Of a stretch of 64,000 nt of DNA, positions 61,238-64,000 are shown piece by piece; the first letter of the stretch is position 1; every line of letters starts with the position of its first letter. The translations under genes and the position numbers were made by a program. This DNA comes from Xenorhabdus griffiniae. GTDB taxonomy: Bacteria; Pseudomonadota; Gammaproteobacteria; Enterobacterales; Enterobacteriaceae. The notes beneath the pieces were generated by a model. The model was not told where the DNA came from. It saw only the letters and a program-made list of their open reading frames with translations, and searched no databases. The stretch spans positions 868,001 through 932,000 of the forward strand of contig NZ_CP147737.1 of NCBI RefSeq assembly GCF_037265215.1. The letters run 5' to 3'.

Positions 61238-61315
61238 CACATTAAACTTCAAGTTGCAATTACAACACGATATGAAACCTGATTTGCTTCCCGCTTCGCG
61301 GAGATAAATTAGCAT
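61234..61315. repeat. Type A palindromic repeat, array copy 3 (right end lost)
   Basis: It starts TATACACATTAAACTTCAAG and keeps the central CCCGCTTCGCGG part, but the right AACTTCAAG arm is missing. Confidence 0.75.
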
Positions 61316-61496
61316 TTCACTTCTGATCTGGATCAAACAATCGTTACAGTATCTTTGATCTATTGGTTTTATCTACGCCGATCTGTATTATCTTTTATCC
61401 CCGTCACATTATTTTGTTCCGATATCAATAACCGAAGCCCAGAACTTGCACATCCGCAACATGCAGCACCAATCGCAATCAGAACTCATTGATATT

Positions 61497-61589
61497 TATC
61501 TACCAATCGCCTTTCAATATGCGGCTTATATCTCCCCGCTACTCGGGGAAATATAAACAATCACATTGATTTACAGTTGGATTGGTATA
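61497..61589. repeat. Type C palindromic repeat
   Basis: About 93 bp from CTACCAATCGCCTTTCAATA to GTTGGATTGGTATA, with a TATCTCCCCGCTACTCGGGGAAATATA hairpin (loop 4-5 bases). A variant that shares ends with type A but has the body GCGGCTTATATC and AACAATCACATTGATTTACA. Confidence 0.75.
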
Positions 61590-61678
61590 ATCCCTTTTGT
61601 TATCCCTTAACGTGCACATTTGCCTGCCCTTTAGCTATGTAAGAGAGCAGGCATTCATATAATGATGTTCAGTCCGTT

Positions 61679-63652
61679 TTATTTTTTCTCTGTCAAATCA
61701 ATTTGATAGATAGCGAAACCAGTATCATCATTTTTTATATACTTCAGCGGGTATTGGGCGTGTTGTTTAATGAATTTTGCCGCTTTTTCTGTTGGGGACG
61801 TTTCGAAACGGATATCTAATTTTTTATCTGTTTTGATTGGCAAGAATGACCAATTGTTTTCAGCCTGAGTTGATACTACGCCCTGCTCTTTGGTTATTCT
61901 GGAAATGTAAGAAGCCAAAATGGTGCGATTTTCATCCGGTGAAGCAAATGCAATGTGCTCCTCTCCGGTTCCGGCAAATTTACCGCCGTAACCACGGTAG
62001 TTATTGGTGGCGATCAGGAAAGTGGCTTTTGGATCAATCGGCTTACCCTGATAGGTAACATCTTTGATACGGTTCGCATCTTTATTGATAAGCTGACAAT
62101 CGGTGTCGTATTTAGCGGGTTGAGTCAGGTCTATCTTATAGTTAACCCCGCTGATGGTATCGAAATTGTAAGTACGGAAACCCTCCCAGTTCAGCAATTC
62201 TTGCGGTTTGGTGGAGTTTGCATCAATCTGGTTAAACATGCCCGCCGAGCATTCCAGCCATTCAACCACATTCGCCCCCGTTGCTTTCACTACCACCAAT
62301 GTATTTGGGTAGAGGTATAAATCAGCCGCGTTACGGAAAGTCAAATCACCTTTTTCTACTTCCACAAAATCAGCTGGTGAATTTTTACGCCCGCCCACTT
62401 TGAAAGGTGCCGCCGCAGCTAAAACAGGAAGCCCATCCAGATTTGGATCGCCCTGGATAAAGCGTCTGGTGTAATCTACCTGCGCATCGTTGACGATCTG
62501 GACAGTTGGATCGCTTTGGATCAGCGCCAGATAGCTGTACATGTTGTCAGTGGCTTTTCCAATGAATTTACTCACAAATTTGCGCGTTCCCAGGTGATCT
62601 GTTTCGATAATGGAAGCCAGTTTATTATCGCGTTCAACCAATGCTTTTTTATGGACTTTGTCATAGATAGGGCGGGCTTGCGCTTTGGCCGATTCGACTT
62701 TCCATGCACCACTGTCGTTATTGATCACCATATCGACAACCCCCAGATGATCCCCCCATTGCCCCGGCATAACGGCAGGAATGCCATTAATCGTACCATT
62801 AGCGACATTAACCCCCTTAATACCTGTATATTCCTTGCTTGGAAACACACCGTGAGCATGACCAAACATAATGGCATCAATGCCAGGAACTTCACTTAGA
62901 TAGTAAACCGAGTTTTCTGCCATCGCTTTATAAGGATCTTGGGAAAAACCAGAATGGGGAATGGCGATAATCAGGTCTGCGCCTTCTTTTTTCATTTGAG
63001 GAACGAATTTTTTCGCGGTTTCCGTGATGTCATTAACAACCACTTTGCCATTGAGGTTGGCTTTATCCCAAATGGTGATTTGTGGTGGCACAAAACCGAT
63101 ATAGCCGATCTTAATCGTGTGCTCTTTGCCTTCGCGATCTTTAACTGGCGTATCAACGATAATATACGGCGTAAAGTAGTTTTTGCCGGTTTTGGCATCG
63201 AGGATATTTGCATTGATATAAGGGAATTTGGCACCGGCAACAGCCTGTTTCAGGTAATCCAACCCAAAGTTGAATTCATGGTTACCAAAGTTACCGACGG
63301 TATAGCCCATCGTATTCATCAATTTGTAAGCCGGATGAACTTCCCCTTGTTGCAATCCCTTTGCCACTACATAATCCGCCAGCGGGCTGCCTTGAATCAA
63401 ATCACCGTTATCTACCAAGATCGCATTGGTTGCTTCTGCTTTGGCCGCCTTAATTAAGTTTACAGTACGAACCAAACCAAATTGCTCCGTGGATTTATCT
63501 TTAAAGTAATCGAAATCCATCAGATTGCCGTGAATATCTGAGGTTTCCATCACCCTTAAATCAACGGTTGCCGCGTTCACATTAAATGCCACCAGCATTG
63601 CCAGCGTTGACATTGTCAACACGTTCTTACTTTTCAACATATTCTTCATCAT
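61679..63652 (-). CDS. cpdB: 2',3'-cyclic-nucleotide 2'-phosphodiesterase/3'-nucleotidase
   Basis: A 657-residue periplasmic bifunctional enzyme that degrades 2',3'-cyclic nucleotides and 3'-nucleotides. The signal peptide ([18 protein letters not shown]) is followed by metallophosphatase motifs [43 protein letters not shown] and FGHAHG. The C-terminal 5'-nucleotidase domain has [16 protein letters not shown] and [14 protein letters not shown]. The start at 63652 (ATGATG) follows AAGGGGC; the frame upstream lies in a type C repeat and is not coding. In E. coli cpdB is elsewhere in the chromosome. Its nucleoside products could pass through Tsx-type pores. Confidence 0.95.
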   Translation of the reverse strand: MMKNMLKSKNVLTMSTLAMLVAFNVNAATVDLRVMETSDIHGNLMDFDYFKDKSTEQFGLVRTVNLIKAAKAEATNAILVDNGDLIQGSPLADYVVAKGLQQGEVHPAYKLMNTMGYTVGNFGNHEFNFGLDYLKQAVAGAKFPYINANILDAKTGKNYFTPYIIVDTPVKDREGKEHTIKIGYIGFVPPQITIWDKANLNGKVVVNDITETAKKFVPQMKKEGADLIIAIPHSGFSQDPYKAMAENSVYYLSEVPGIDAIMFGHAHGVFPSKEYTGIKGVNVANGTINGIPAVMPGQWGDHLGVVDMVINNDSGAWKVESAKAQARPIYDKVHKKALVERDNKLASIIETDHLGTRKFVSKFIGKATDNMYSYLALIQSDPTVQIVNDAQVDYTRRFIQGDPNLDGLPVLAAAAPFKVGGRKNSPADFVEVEKGDLTFRNAADLYLYPNTLVVVKATGANVVEWLECSAGMFNQIDANSTKPQELLNWEGFRTYNFDTISGVNYKIDLTQPAKYDTDCQLINKDANRIKDVTYQGKPIDPKATFLIATNNYRGYGGKFAGTGEEHIAFASPDENRTILASYISRITKEQGVVSTQAENNWSFLPIKTDKKLDIRFETSPTEKAAKFIKQHAQYPLKYIKNDDTGFAIYQIDLTEKK

Positions 63653-63666
63653 GTTATGCCCCTTTA

Positions 63667-63770
63667 TATACCAATCGCCTTTCAAGATGCGGCTTATATC
63701 TCCCGCTACGTGGGGAGATATAAACAATCACATTGATTTACAAGCTGCAACTTGAAGTTGGATTGGTATA
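63667..63770. repeat. Type C palindromic repeat upstream of cpdB
   Basis: 104 bp from TATACCAATCGCCTTTCAAG to GTTGGATTGGTATA. The body GCGGCTTATATCTCCCGCTACGTGGGGAGATATA forms the hairpin. It lies 15 bp from the cpdB start codon, overlapping its 5' leader or promoter. Confidence 0.8.
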
Positions 63771-63801
63771 GAGTTGTTCCCAGGCATCATAATAAACCGT
63801 T

Positions 63802-64000
63802 TCAACAAACAGGCCATAACCAAGCCGCACCACGCACACCACTGGAATCCCCATGCACTGCTTTTCTGATGGGGGTTGCACACTCGCCACCAAAAACCCA
63901 CTCTTTCACTAAATCAGGCAATGTTTGGTAAAGGCGATCAACATTGCTCATGCCACCGCCGAGGACAATCACATCCGGATCCAATAAATTAATCACCTGT
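63802..64000 (-). CDS. mak: Fructokinase Mak, C-terminal part (truncated by window edge)
   Basis: The last 65 or so residues of a ROK-family sugar kinase, running in from beyond the window. [40 protein letters not shown] and [10 protein letters not shown] match the C-terminus of E. coli Mak (YajF) closely, and mak is the expected gene next to sbcC/araJ in E. coli order. The protein phosphorylates fructose (and weakly other hexoses) with ATP. Only the C-terminal lobe is visible; the catalytic Asp and zinc site are outside. The related NagK is a less likely alternative. Confidence 0.85.
   Translation of the reverse strand, partial: QVINLLDPDVIVLGGGMSNVDRLYQTLPDLVKEWVFGGECATPIRKAVHGDSSGVRGAAWLWPVC

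Larger units (their letters stand above)
60985..61678. other. Repeat array region between cpdB and oppA-like gene 4
   Basis: 694 bp with three head-to-tail type A repeats (61032-61315), about 180 bp of unremarkable AT-rich DNA, and a type C repeat (61497-61589). The promoter of oppA-like gene 4 should lie here, in or before the repeats. No gene is seen. Confidence 0.6.

Noticed and set aside
61032..61315. CRISPR-like GC-rich hairpins (CCCCGCTTCGCGGGG) in a tandem array
   Set aside because: Although the hairpin recalls type I-E repeats, the units are whole ~104-bp near-identical copies without unique spacers, and no cas genes are present.
63653..63727. Upstream N-terminal extension of cpdB
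   Set aside because: The extra codons read through the type C repeat; AAGGGGC precedes the ATG at 63652 and the signal peptide starts there.

Overview
The window is chromosomal DNA from a gammaproteobacterium of the order Enterobacterales, most likely Xenorhabdus or close Photorhabdus/Morganellaceae kin. The proteins look like enterobacterial orthologues throughout. The gene order follows the E. coli 9-10 min region (mak ... sbcC-sbcD / phoB-phoR-brnQ ... acpH / queA-tgt-yajC-secD-secF ... nrdR-ribD-ribE-nusB-thiL-pgpA ... dxs-ispA-xseB / thiI / yajL-panE / yajQ / yajR-cyoEDCBA). The many short palindromic intergenic repeats recall those of insect-associated Xenorhabdus/Photorhabdus genomes; the genus is an inference.

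Layout. Positions 1-5959 hold a GC-richer orphan type VI secretion (T6SS) island, all on the minus strand: vgrG, a DUF2169 adaptor, a DUF4150 PAAR-like protein and the N-terminal part of an Rhs effector that runs off the window. A degraded stretch (5960-6848) carries a perfect CRP-type palindrome and an IS3-type transposase remnant, then a Tsx/OmpK-type porin. Next come cyoABCDE (cytochrome bo oxidase and haem O synthase), yajR, yajQ, panE, yajL, thiI, xseB-ispA and dxs.

Between dxs and pgpA, where E. coli has little more than yajO, lie two accessory operons bracketed by the repeats. The first is a three-gene cluster: a KamA-like radical SAM protein, an ATP-grasp ligase fused to a PF10014-type Fe(II)/2-oxoglutarate oxygenase, and an MFS exporter. 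It is a strong candidate for an undescribed small-molecule (modified amino acid or dipeptide) pathway. The second is DUF969-DUF979-pcp, a pyroglutamyl-peptide related operon.

The housekeeping block resumes with pgpA-thiL-nusB-ribE-ribD-nrdR, secF-secD-yajC-tgt-queA, acpH, a 2-Cys peroxiredoxin with an OxyR-like upstream site, ggt, brnQ, phoR-phoB with a clear Pho box, and sbcD-sbcC. Where E. coli has araJ, four OppA-family binding proteins sit without any permease genes, interrupted by a gltP-type symporter. They are followed by cpdB and the end of mak.

Three related classes of roughly 100-bp palindromic, MITE-like repeats (called A, B and C here) occur at least 13 times, all in intergenic positions. 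One lies between the Pho box and the start of phoB, one supplies the stop codon of pgpA, and three are fused head to tail with shared TA ends upstream of an oppA paralogue. All identifications are from reading the sequence and from knowledge of the families; no database search was run.
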